Source of the DNA: an uncultured Bacteroidota bacterium
Lineage (GTDB): Bacteria; Bacteroidota; Bacteroidia; 2-12-FULL-35-15
Reading direction: 5' to 3'
DNA: 64,000 nt
Assembly: GCA_903847205.1 (NCBI GenBank)
Contig: CAINDA010000002.1
Span: 1 to 64,000 of the forward strand
Each line of letters opens with the position of its first letter. Positions within the stretch are counted from its first letter, which is position 1. The notes beneath the pieces were generated by a model. It was not told where the DNA came from, ran no database searches, and saw only the letters and a list, made by a program, of their open reading frames with translations. The translations under genes and the position numbers were made by a program. Below are positions 53,264 to 61,759 of the stretch, piece after piece.

Positions 53264-55105
53264 TTATTCAACAGTAACGGATTTCGCCAAATTCCTTGGC
53301 TGGTCAACATTACAGCCTCTCATTACAGCAATGTGGTAGGATAATAATTGCAGCGGAACAACTGAAATTAATGGCACCAATATTTCATCCGTTTCCGGAA
53401 TTTCAATAGTATAATCGGCCATTTCTTTAACTTGTTTATCTCCTTCGGTAACAATTGCAATAATTTTTCCTTTTCGCGCTTTTACTTCCTGAATGTTGCT
53501 CACAACTTTTTCGTAAGATGCACCTTTGGTAGCAATAACAAATACTGGCATTTCCTCGTCAATCAAAGCAATAGGGCCATGTTTCATTTCCGCTGCCGGG
53601 TAACCTTCAGCATGAATGTATGAAATCTCTTTTAATTTTAAAGCACCCTCTAATGCAACCGGGAAATTATATCCCCGCCCTAAATACAAGGCATTGGTAG
53701 AATTTTTATAAATTTCGGCAATATATTTTATCTTATTATTTGTTTTCAGAACACGTTCCACTTTTTCAGGAATGGCTTCCAATTCATTTAACAATTGATG
53801 AAAACGCGAGGCTGAAATTGTTCCTTTTCGGAATGCGATACGCAATGCCATCAACGTAAGCACTGTTATTTGAGCTGTAAATGCTTTGGTTGATGCTACG
53901 CCGATTTCAGGACCGGCATGTGTATAAGAACCTGCATGAGTAGCCCGTGCAATGGATGAACCCACCACATTACATACTCCGATAATAGTTGCACCCTTGG
54001 ATTTAGCCAGTTCAATAGCCGCCAGAGTATCAGCAGTTTCACCCGACTGTGAAATAGCAATTACCACATCGTCTTCATAAATTATAGGGTTGCGGTATCT
54101 GAATTCCGATGCATACTCCACCTCAACCGGAATGCGTGTTAAATCTTCAAATAAATATTCGGCAACTAAGGCAGCATGCCATGATGTACCGCAGGCAATA
54201 AAAATAATCCGTTTTGCATTTAAAAATTTTTGCTCGTATTCGGCAATTCCTCCAAGATTTACTACATCTTTTTCAGAACTCAGCCGTCCTCTCATGCTAT
54301 CTTTAATTGAATGAGGCTGCTCATAAATTTCTTTCAGCATAAAGTGCTCGAAACCGCCTTTTTCCAATGCTTCCAGCTTCAGCTCTAATTCCTGAACATA
54401 CGGAGTTTTTACTTTATTCTTAATGGTTTTTATTTTCAATTCTTTCCCGCGTTCAATAAATGCAATTTCTCCATCCTCCAGATACACAACATTTTTTGTG
54501 TATTCAACAATCGGGGTTGCGTCCGAGGCAATAAAAAATTCGTCTGTGCCGATGCCTATTACCAAAGGGCTTCCCTTTTTGGCAGCAATCAATTCGTCTG
54601 GGTTGTCTTTTGAAAGAATAACAATTGCATACGCTCCTACTACCTGGTTTAAAGCTATCCGCACTGCCTCACCCAGGCGCAGGTTTTCTTTCTGCTTAAT
54701 ATCCTCAATTAAATGAATGAGCACTTCGGTATCCGTATCACTTAAAAACACATGCCCTCGCTTTTTTAATTCTTCTTTCAGCGAGTTATAGTTTTCAATG
54801 ATACCGTTATGTATCATTACCAAATTTTTAGAAGCTGAATAATGCGGATGCGCATTAACATCATTAGGCACGCCGTGTGTTGCCCAGCGGGTGTGCCCGA
54901 TGCCGATTGTTCCGCTTTTATTTTTATCAGCCGTAAAATTGATCAATTCAGAAACCCGGCCTTTGCATTTATAAACGTTTAATTGGCTCTCATTAACCAA
55001 AGCAATTCCTGCACTGTCGTAACCTCTATACTCCAAGCGCTGCAAGCCTTTCAAAAGAATGGGGTATGCTTGCCTATTTCCAATGTATGCAACTATTCCG
55101 CACAT
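53264..55105 (-). CDS. glmS: Glutamine--fructose-6-phosphate aminotransferase (isomerising)
   Basis: 613 aa, full length. N-terminal Ntn amidotransferase domain with nucleophile Cys2 (MCGIVAYIGN), GHTRWATHG and HNGIIENY. Two SIS domains (about 290-440 and 460-600), the first with ACGTSWHAALVAEYL and SQSGETADTLAAI and the second with LGRGYNFPVALEGALKLKEI and AEGYPAAEMKHGP. C-terminus DQPRNLAKSVTVE is canonical. It makes glucosamine-6-phosphate for peptidoglycan and LPS. No glmS ribozyme, as expected outside Gram-positives. It lies downstream of the DUF4270 and GT5 genes on the same strand. Confidence 0.98.
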   Translation of the reverse strand: MCGIVAYIGNRQAYPILLKGLQRLEYRGYDSAGIALVNESQLNVYKCKGRVSELINFTADKNKSGTIGIGHTRWATHGVPNDVNAHPHYSASKNLVMIHNGIIENYNSLKEELKKRGHVFLSDTDTEVLIHLIEDIKQKENLRLGEAVRIALNQVVGAYAIVILSKDNPDELIAAKKGSPLVIGIGTDEFFIASDATPIVEYTKNVVYLEDGEIAFIERGKELKIKTIKNKVKTPYVQELELKLEALEKGGFEHFMLKEIYEQPHSIKDSMRGRLSSEKDVVNLGGIAEYEQKFLNAKRIIFIACGTSWHAALVAEYLFEDLTRIPVEVEYASEFRYRNPIIYEDDVVIAISQSGETADTLAAIELAKSKGATIIGVCNVVGSSIARATHAGSYTHAGPEIGVASTKAFTAQITVLTLMALRIAFRKGTISASRFHQLLNELEAIPEKVERVLKTNNKIKYIAEIYKNSTNALYLGRGYNFPVALEGALKLKEISYIHAEGYPAAEMKHGPIALIDEEMPVFVIATKGASYEKVVSNIQEVKARKGKIIAIVTEGDKQVKEMADYTIEIPETDEILVPLISVVPLQLLSYHIAVMRGCNVDQPRNLAKSVTVE

Positions 55106-55186
55106 GTTTTTTAATTATTAAATGTTTAATTATTAATTCGAAAACAAAAAAAATCATTTTCAAATTTGCACATTTTAAATTTATTT

Positions 55187-56554
55187 TTACTTCAATTTCG
55201 TATACGAAATATTTAGTTTCATTTTGTAAGCGTTGCTGTTACCGCCTCCGCCCCCTCCGATTACTGCCCTGTTCGCATATAAAGCACCGCTCGACGGAAG
55301 TAAATTCAGACCATTATTTTTTAATTTGCCTGAGACAACCTGCTGAATATACCTTGCAATGTTAAAGCGGTATTCCAACGTGGAAGCATTGTAAGCTCCT
55401 CCAAAATAATTAGGGCCTTCGCCGGCATCAGGCAAAGCGTAGTTTGTACCGTCATCATTAATACCAAACAATACCAAGGCCGGCGGGGCAGCAAAAGTAT
55501 CGAGCTGGTAAACAGGATCAGGAATAATTTTAATTACAAGCTCCGCCTTATCAATCGCCGAAGCTCCTGAATTTGCACTGTTCAATAGATATGGCATTTC
55601 AATTTTTGTTTTAACACCGGACATTGACTGAACAAATAAAATGTTGTTTTGAGCTGGAGGTGCCTGACTTAATTGAGCAGCCAGACTGCTATTAATGCCG
55701 GACGCATAATCATGGCTGAAGTGCGAAAAGCGCGTAGTACCAGTCAGGCTCAAATCATATTGAAGTGAATCATTATAATACAATGTAAGTTTCGACTGTG
55801 AATCAGCTAATTTAAAATGAAGAATATTGCCGTCACCTGCACCAAGTGAGGCAGTGTTTTCAGTAGTAATATAAAAACCCTTCATAAAAGTTTGAAAAGC
55901 AGTATTGTCCGCTAAATTAGCGCTGCCCTGGTTATTTAGGATTGTTTGTCCGAAATTAACATCAATGGGAATTCTAAGCTGGGGTGCCAGGGGCTGATTA
56001 TGAATTATAAAATGTTTGAGAGGCTGGGGAATAAATCCATAATTATTTGCCAGATCAACATACGATCTGCTGATTGTATTGCCCGAAAAATAACTGTTCA
56101 GGCTGCTCAGGCCGCCCAATAATTGGTAAACATTTACTTTTTGCGGCACCCTCAGCCTTTTTCCATAATAATACGTGGTATCATAAACGAGTGATAAAAC
56201 TACTGAATCAATTATCGGCTGTGAAACGCTGAAAATAGGGGCATTGGTTGTTAAGCGCAATTGGGTGTATAAGGAAGAGGAGGTTTTGCCAAAAACAGGG
56301 TCAATATAAGTTCCTAATAAAGCGTCACCAGTATAAATCAGCATTTCGTCAGTTCGCAGCGAATCAATTTTTACCGTTTTTGTAATTAAAGTTGCTGTAT
56401 CAATGTAATTGACATGTAACAGATCGTTTGAAGGCTGCACCTTTAAACCTATAACACTTGATTTATCGCATGAAGCGAGGCTGAACAAAAGTACTGCCGG
56501 TACTATTAAAAAAAAATTTGCCCAGACTGCCCCGGGCAAATTTTTTATTTTCAT
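55187..56554 (-). CDS. DUF4270 family lipoprotein
   Basis: 455 aa from the ATG at 56554 (an ATG at 56572 is also possible). A hydrophobic signal with lipobox-like LASC leads into CDKSSVIGLKVQPSNDLL, typical for DUF4270. Further family-like features are the early TATLITKTVKIDSLRTDE with GTYIDPVFGKTSSSLYTQL, and a late AELVIKIIPD. Beta-rich, probably surface or periplasmic-facing in the outer membrane. Function unknown; such proteins are common in Bacteroidota and are usually next to a glycogen-synthase-like gene and panC, as here (115 bp downstream of the GT5 gene). Confidence 0.88.
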   Translation of the reverse strand: MKIKNLPGAVWANFFLIVPAVLLFSLASCDKSSVIGLKVQPSNDLLHVNYIDTATLITKTVKIDSLRTDEMLIYTGDALLGTYIDPVFGKTSSSLYTQLRLTTNAPIFSVSQPIIDSVVLSLVYDTTYYYGKRLRVPQKVNVYQLLGGLSSLNSYFSGNTISRSYVDLANNYGFIPQPLKHFIIHNQPLAPQLRIPIDVNFGQTILNNQGSANLADNTAFQTFMKGFYITTENTASLGAGDGNILHFKLADSQSKLTLYYNDSLQYDLSLTGTTRFSHFSHDYASGINSSLAAQLSQAPPAQNNILFVQSMSGVKTKIEMPYLLNSANSGASAIDKAELVIKIIPDPVYQLDTFAAPPALVLFGINDDGTNYALPDAGEGPNYFGGAYNASTLEYRFNIARYIQQVVSGKLKNNGLNLLPSSGALYANRAVIGGGGGGNSNAYKMKLNISYTKLK

Positions 56555-56669
56555 TTTATTACGCTGCACCATAAAAATAATTCGTGTAAAATCTGCCAAT
56601 TGGAATATCCGCAATAACAGCAGTTCTTTTTATTTGTTCATACTCTTTAAATTTACTCTCAAAGTCCTG

Positions 56670-57497
56670 TTAAACAAGTACCTCAGCCTCTTCAAGTATA
56701 TTATCATAAAATTCAGAGTAGGCTGCAACGTACTCATCACCGGCAATATAATCCAGACATGGTTTTCCCGATTTTCTGATATACTTCTCAATATCTGAAT
56801 TAATTTTCGGGCTGGCTTTAATAACGCCATCGGCCAAATCAATAGCAAGTTTGCTGACGTTCACAAAAGTAGGATTTTTATATAACTCAACATCGGATTT
56901 TTCAACTCCTTCGAACAATACTTTTTTAGAAAAATCTTTGTGAAGAGGAGTTGTAAACTCATCGTCATAAATCGAATAAACAATTTTAGTATCTCTGAAT
57001 AAAGGATTGTCTTTAAAGGATTTTTTCAAATATAAAGCCGTTAAACTTGTCATCCAGCCATGCAGATGAACGATATCAGGCGACCAGCCTAATTTATTAA
57101 CTGTCTCAATCACCCCGCGGCAAAAGAAAATTGCTCGTTCGTCATTGTCTGCAAAATGTTCCCCTTTTTTATCAGTTAAAACATGTTTCCTTTCAAAATA
57201 CTCCTGATTATCAATAAAATAAACCTGCATCCGGGCCGACTGAATAGAAGCTACTTTAATGATCAGCTGATGGTCAGAATCGTCAATAATCAAATTCATA
57301 CCTGATAAGCGAATTACCTCATGCAGCTGATTGCGTCTTTCATTTATGCATCCATATTTGGGCATAAAGGTTCTGATCTCTTTCCCCCGCTCTTGAATCC
57401 CCTGTGGTAACCTGCGTCCGATTGTACCCATCGGAGTTTCATCTAAATAAGGGGTAACTTCTTGTGATACAAACAGAACTCTCGCTTTCTTCTTCAT
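56670..57497 (-). CDS. Glycogen/starch-synthase-like protein consisting only of the GT5 N-terminal domain
   Basis: 275 aa, against about 480 for full GlgA. It matches the GT5 starch synthase catalytic N-terminal domain: ARVLFVSQEVTPYLD, the DIVHLHGWMTSLTALYLK region, and NVSKLAIDLADGVIKASP. The KxGGLxDV ADP-glucose motif expected near residue 15 is replaced by DETPMGTIGRRLPQG, and the C-terminal GT1 half is absent. It is probably not a normal glycogen synthase; short proteins of this kind are conserved in Bacteroidota. Divergent from panC. Codon use is normal and there is no sign of frameshift. Confidence 0.85.
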   Translation of the reverse strand: MKKKARVLFVSQEVTPYLDETPMGTIGRRLPQGIQERGKEIRTFMPKYGCINERRNQLHEVIRLSGMNLIIDDSDHQLIIKVASIQSARMQVYFIDNQEYFERKHVLTDKKGEHFADNDERAIFFCRGVIETVNKLGWSPDIVHLHGWMTSLTALYLKKSFKDNPLFRDTKIVYSIYDDEFTTPLHKDFSKKVLFEGVEKSDVELYKNPTFVNVSKLAIDLADGVIKASPKINSDIEKYIRKSGKPCLDYIAGDEYVAAYSEFYDNILEEAEVLV

Positions 57498-57575
57498 ATG
57501 GTTGAATTAAGGTTAGATTGTTAAAAAGTAATACAAAAGTAATGAAAAATTTTCGTTATTTCAAAGTATTAATAT

Positions 57576-57583
57576 TAGATTTG
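57576..57583 (+). promoter_or_regulatory. -7 element (TAGATTTG) of panC
   Basis: Exact TAnnTTTG 67 nt before the panC ATG, in the 153-bp divergent gap. It is identical to the hmgA element on the other strand. Confidence 0.5.
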
Positions 57584-57650
57584 CCTCCTCTTTTGCCAAA
57601 AAGTTTCCATTGATATTGATATTGCTGCCTTTCAACAATTTTTTCGTCCA

Positions 57651-58535
57651 ATGATTATTTTTAATTCTGGAGCACAGCTGAAATTATATTTGAAAAATCT
57701 GCAGAATCAGCAGAAAAGTCTTGGTTTTGTGCCAACTATGGGGGCATTGCACCGAGGGCACATTTCTTTGATAGAGGCTGCCAGGGCGCAATGCGAACCT
57801 GTTGTTTGCAGTATATTTGTAAATCCTACACAGTTTAATGACTTAAGCGATTTACAAAACTATCCCCGCACTTTTGAAGCTGACTGTCAAATGCTTGAAT
57901 CTGCAGGCTGCGATGTTGTTTTTGCCCCTGCTGTATCAGAAATGTATTCTGCAAAGGAGCTTGAGCTTAAAAGACTGGCTGTTGAAGATAAAAGCTGGGC
58001 TGAAGGCAGAACTGTGGATTTCGGGGTATTGGCTGAAGTGATGGAAGGGGCTCATCGTCCCGGCCATTTTAACGGCGTAGCCCAGGTAGTAAGCAAACTA
58101 TTCAGAATTATAGAGGCAGATAAGGCGTATTTCGGGCAGAAAGATTTTCAGCAGCTGGCAATTATACGAAGTATGGTAAAACAATTAGGGATGCCTGTTG
58201 AAATTATTGCCTGCCCTATTGTAAGGGAAGCAAACGGCTTGGCAATGAGCTCACGGAATGAAAGATTAACTGCTGAAGAACGAAATATTGCATCTTTGAT
58301 TTCAAAAACCCTGTTTAAAGTAAAAGAATTAAAAACATCTCAAACCATTGCGGATTTAAAAGCGATTGCTGCCGAAGAAATAAAAACAGAACCGAAAATA
58401 CAGCTTGAATATTTTGAAATCTCCGATACCGAAACGCTGCAGCCGATTGCAGATTACAGCCAAAATAAAAATGCTGTTGCCTGTATTGCAGTTAAATTAG
58501 GCAGCGTGAGGTTAATAGATAATGTTGTTTTTTAA
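57651..58535 (+). CDS. panC: Pantoate--beta-alanine ligase
   Basis: 294 aa, full length. Key motifs: PTMGALHRGHISLI (HIGH-like), VCSIFVNPTQFND, GAHRPGHFNGVAQVVSKLF, YFGQKDFQQ, and the KMSKS-like MSSRNERL. It joins pantoate and beta-alanine using ATP in the last step of pantothenate (coenzyme A) synthesis. panD and panB are not in the window. Divergent from the GT5-only gene, the conserved local order in this phylum. Confidence 0.97.
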   Translation: MIIFNSGAQLKLYLKNLQNQQKSLGFVPTMGALHRGHISLIEAARAQCEPVVCSIFVNPTQFNDLSDLQNYPRTFEADCQMLESAGCDVVFAPAVSEMYSAKELELKRLAVEDKSWAEGRTVDFGVLAEVMEGAHRPGHFNGVAQVVSKLFRIIEADKAYFGQKDFQQLAIIRSMVKQLGMPVEIIACPIVREANGLAMSSRNERLTAEERNIASLISKTLFKVKELKTSQTIADLKAIAAEEIKTEPKIQLEYFEISDTETLQPIADYSQNKNAVACIAVKLGSVRLIDNVVF

Positions 58536-58849
58536 TTCCCTATTCCGAAAAATTCTCATTTCATATTTAATTCCCTCCTTTACTTTTGAAAAAATGTTTT
58601 GAGTTATTTAAGGACGGCTTCCCTGAAGTTCGTCAGGAATAATTTTTAAGCAGCAATTACGTGTTAGTAATTTTCTTCTCTACTCATAAATCCGGTGTAA
58701 GCATTAGTTAATTTCGCAATTTGGAAATTACTATATAATTTCAAAAGAAGGGAATCACTGCAAAAACAGTATTTTTTCCGAAATTCCGTTTCGTTAATGC
58801 TGGTGGGCTCTTCTGCGATACATTTTAATTAAATAATAAATTTCGAGTC
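58536..58849. other. Intergenic region downstream of panC
   Basis: 314 bp. Nothing recognised apart from an inverted repeat that starts at 58845 and overlaps the next start codon. No T-rich hairpin terminator for panC was found. Confidence 0.5.
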
Positions 58850-58869
58850 ATGAATCATACTCATGACTC
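58845..58869 (+). promoter_or_regulatory. Hairpin overlapping the possible start codon at 58850
   Basis: GAGTCATGA (58845-58853) pairs perfectly with TCATGACTC (58861-58869), loop 7 nt. It contains the ATG at 58850, so it could mask it or show that the real start is the ATG at 58877. Confidence 0.45.
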
Positions 58870-61624
58870 TAAAAAAATGTGGAAAAAAATAATATTAGTA
58901 ATTGTTATTTCGGCGTTTATTGCTGCAGGCGGGATATATTGGTATAGTTATACTAGAGAGTTAAGGATACCTGTAAGTGATGCCATTAATGCAATTCCCA
59001 GCAATGCGTCCATTATTTTTGAAAGCAGGCAGTCAAAAAACACATGGAAAAAATTATCTGAGACCTCGCTCATGTGGAAAGAGATGCTGGGAACAGCTGC
59101 CTTTTCAAAACTTGATATCCAGGCCCGTTATATTGATTCGCTGCTTAAATTAAATCCGGCCGTATCACAGCTGCTGGATAATCGCTCTTTATTTATTTCG
59201 GCACATGTATCCGGTGCTGCTACATTCGATTTTTTATTTATTTACAGTTTACCCGATTTACGTCATCAACCCAGCGTTGAAGAGTTTATAAAAATGGTAA
59301 ACAATAATTCAGAACCTGCTCACCGCAATTATGGAGGAGAAGATATCCGCACAATACACCCTCAAAATAAGGATTCATTAAGTTTTGCATTTTTAAACGG
59401 CATTTTAATGATGAGCGGCAAACAAAATTTAGTTGAAGATGCCATCCGGCAGATAAAATCAGGCATTTCACTGGCCAATGATAAAAACTTCAGCAAAGTT
59501 ATAAATACTGCAGGCAAAAATGTTGACGCGAATGTATATGTTAATTATAAAAATTTACCAGGTATCCTGAATAATTTTATTTCTCCGAACCTGAAAAAAG
59601 ATATTAATTCACTGGCTGATTTTGCCGACTTCTCAGGCTGGGATATTGCCATAAAACCCAATGCCTTGATGTTAGGCGGCTTCACACAGGCCAATGATTC
59701 GGCAGCAAATTTTTTAAATTTATTCAGCCGGCAAAAGCCTCAGGGAATTGAACTAACAAGAGTGATCCCTTCGAAAACAGCATTGCTGCTGTTTTTTGGA
59801 ATAAGCAATATGAAAGGCTTTCAACACGATTATAAGAATTATTTAAGTGCGATTCTGCAGGGCAGAAGGCAAAACTACGAACAGTATATGGAGGAAATAA
59901 ACTCCAAATACCGCATTAATATTGAACGTTCTATGATTGATTGGATGAGCAGCGAAATAGCTCTTGTAATTACCGAGGCTTCATCAAGCGATTTAACTAA
60001 TAATTCTTATGCTGTTATTCATTCAAATAATATTGATGATGCGGTGAGTACCCTTAATGCTTTATCAGACACGGTAAACATCAGGAACAAGAAAAGGGCT
60101 TCCCTTAAAAGCTATCGAAACCATGCGGTTAACTGTTTAAATTTACCCAGACTCCTCCCGGAACTTCTCGGCTGGCAATTCAGCAGAATAACCAACAATT
60201 ATTTTACCGCTGCCGGTGATTATATTGTTTTTGCCAACAGCGAAGAAGCAATCCAAAATTTTATCAACGACTTCGAAAACAATAAAACATTAGCAGGTGA
60301 TAAAAACTACAAAACTTTTTCAGAAAATATTTCTTCAGAAGCCAATGTATATATATATTCTTCAATAGCCCGATCACCCAATATATACAGTGCTTTTACG
60401 GATGAACCTTCCGCAAAAAACATTGAAAATAGTTTGGAGCTGTTTCATAAATTCGAAGGAATTGGAATTCAGTTTACGGCCAATAATAAATTATTTTACA
60501 GCTCTGTTTACTTAAAATTTAATCCAAAATATAATCTGGAAGGCGGTACATTGTGGGAAACCAAATTGGATACTTCTGTCAGCTCGAAACCATGCCTGGT
60601 AATAAATCACCTTACAAAAACCAAAGAAACGGCTGTTCAGGACGATGCTGATAAATTATATTTAATAGGCAGCACCGGAAAAATTATATGGACAAAACAA
60701 CTGCCTGAAAAAATAATCAGTGATGTGCAGCAAGTTGATATTTTAAAAAACGGCAAATTGCAGATGCTGTTCAACACGCGTTCTGCCATATATATGCTGG
60801 ATAGAAATGGAAAAGATGTAAAAGGCTTTCCTATTGAATTAAAATCTAATGCAGCCAATGCAATATCAGTATTTGATTATGAAAAGAACCATGATTACCG
60901 AATTTTTGCTGCCTGCGAAAACAAAAAAATATACTGTTTCAAGCCGACCGGCGAGGAGGTTAAGAACTTTAAGTTTGATAAAACAAACAGCGTTGTAAAA
61001 CTGCCGATTCAATATTTTTCGGTTGATGACAAAGATTATTTATGTGCTGTAGATGTGAAAGGGAAAATATATATTTTCAACAGACAGGGAGAAACGCGCA
61101 TTAAAGTAAAAGAGGATTTAGGAAGCTGTATCCGCAATTTTTATATCGAAACCGGCAAAAATCTTAACAGCACAATTATCATTGCTGCTGATACTTTAGG
61201 CAAAATTGCTAAAGTAAATCTTGGCGGGGGCAAAGAAAGTTTTACCATCAAGGATTTTGAAACGGCTGCTTTTTTTGATTATCAGGACATCAATAATGAT
61301 AAGAACAAAGAGTATATTTTTCTATGCAATAAAGAGCTGCAGGTTTTTTCTCAGGACAAAGCATTATTATTCAAATATGAATTTAACGAGCCTATAAAAC
61401 AAGCGCCGCTGTTTTTTACTTTCCCTGACAGCACTCAAAAAATCGGTGTTGTCTCCGAAGCTTCGAACGAACTTTATTTAATAAATGCAGACGGCTCGCT
61501 GTACAAAGGATTCCCGCTGCAGGGGAAAACCCTTTTCACTATAGGCGATATGAACAATGAAGGCAGGTATAATCTTATCACAGGAAGCTCTGATAACAGT
61601 ATTTATAATTATCAGCTTGAATAA
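58850..61624 (+). CDS. Large membrane-anchored periplasmic protein (DUF3352-like N-terminus, propeller-like C-terminus)
   Basis: 924 aa. One N-terminal membrane anchor (about 12-32, IILVIVISAFIAAGGIYW), rest outside the cytoplasm. Residues 35-560 resemble the DUF3352-type fold: VSDAINAIPSNASIIFESRQ, LKLNPAVSQLLDNRSLFISAH and FLNGILMMSG. About 590-924 have blades such as LYLIGSTGKIIWTKQL, IYMLDRNGKDVKGFPIEL, IYCFKPTGEEVKNFKFD and LYLINADGSLYKGFPLQG, typical of a quinoprotein-like beta-propeller. Function unknown. The start may be 58850 or 58877; the latter gives the anchor a simpler N-terminus (MWKKIIL) and lies outside a hairpin. Followed by the lipoprotein gene after 135 bp. Confidence 0.83.
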   Translation: MNHTHDSKKMWKKIILVIVISAFIAAGGIYWYSYTRELRIPVSDAINAIPSNASIIFESRQSKNTWKKLSETSLMWKEMLGTAAFSKLDIQARYIDSLLKLNPAVSQLLDNRSLFISAHVSGAATFDFLFIYSLPDLRHQPSVEEFIKMVNNNSEPAHRNYGGEDIRTIHPQNKDSLSFAFLNGILMMSGKQNLVEDAIRQIKSGISLANDKNFSKVINTAGKNVDANVYVNYKNLPGILNNFISPNLKKDINSLADFADFSGWDIAIKPNALMLGGFTQANDSAANFLNLFSRQKPQGIELTRVIPSKTALLLFFGISNMKGFQHDYKNYLSAILQGRRQNYEQYMEEINSKYRINIERSMIDWMSSEIALVITEASSSDLTNNSYAVIHSNNIDDAVSTLNALSDTVNIRNKKRASLKSYRNHAVNCLNLPRLLPELLGWQFSRITNNYFTAAGDYIVFANSEEAIQNFINDFENNKTLAGDKNYKTFSENISSEANVYIYSSIARSPNIYSAFTDEPSAKNIENSLELFHKFEGIGIQFTANNKLFYSSVYLKFNPKYNLEGGTLWETKLDTSVSSKPCLVINHLTKTKETAVQDDADKLYLIGSTGKIIWTKQLPEKIISDVQQVDILKNGKLQMLFNTRSAIYMLDRNGKDVKGFPIELKSNAANAISVFDYEKNHDYRIFAACENKKIYCFKPTGEEVKNFKFDKTNSVVKLPIQYFSVDDKDYLCAVDVKGKIYIFNRQGETRIKVKEDLGSCIRNFYIETGKNLNSTIIIAADTLGKIAKVNLGGGKESFTIKDFETAAFFDYQDINNDKNKEYIFLCNKELQVFSQDKALLFKYEFNEPIKQAPLFFTFPDSTQKIGVVSEASNELYLINADGSLYKGFPLQGKTLFTIGDMNNEGRYNLITGSSDNSIYNYQLE

Positions 61625-61704
61625 CCTGCCGCTATAAAATTAGTTTACCCTCCATTTCCTGAAACTTAAAAAATTAAAAATAATTCATCTGTCAAATTAT
61701 CAAA

Positions 61705-61737
61705 TTGGTACTGTATCAAATTGATTTTGTATTTTCG
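61705..61737 (+). promoter_or_regulatory. Possible promoter of the large lipoprotein gene
   Basis: TTG at 61705-61707 and TATTTTCG (one mismatch to TAnnTTTG) at 61730-61737, spacing 22 nt, 22 nt before the ATG at 61760. Confidence 0.35.
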
Positions 61738-61759
61738 CAATGAATAAAAAAACAACCTA

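Noticed and set aside
53264-55187. glmS ribozyme upstream of glmS
   Set aside because: The 5' region is a short AT-rich stretch of about 80 bp with no core matching that ribozyme class.
56670-57497. GT5-only gene as a truncated glgA pseudogene
   Set aside because: Intact frame with a clean start and stop, and no remnant of the second GlgA domain in the following 115 bp; short versions occur in the phylum.
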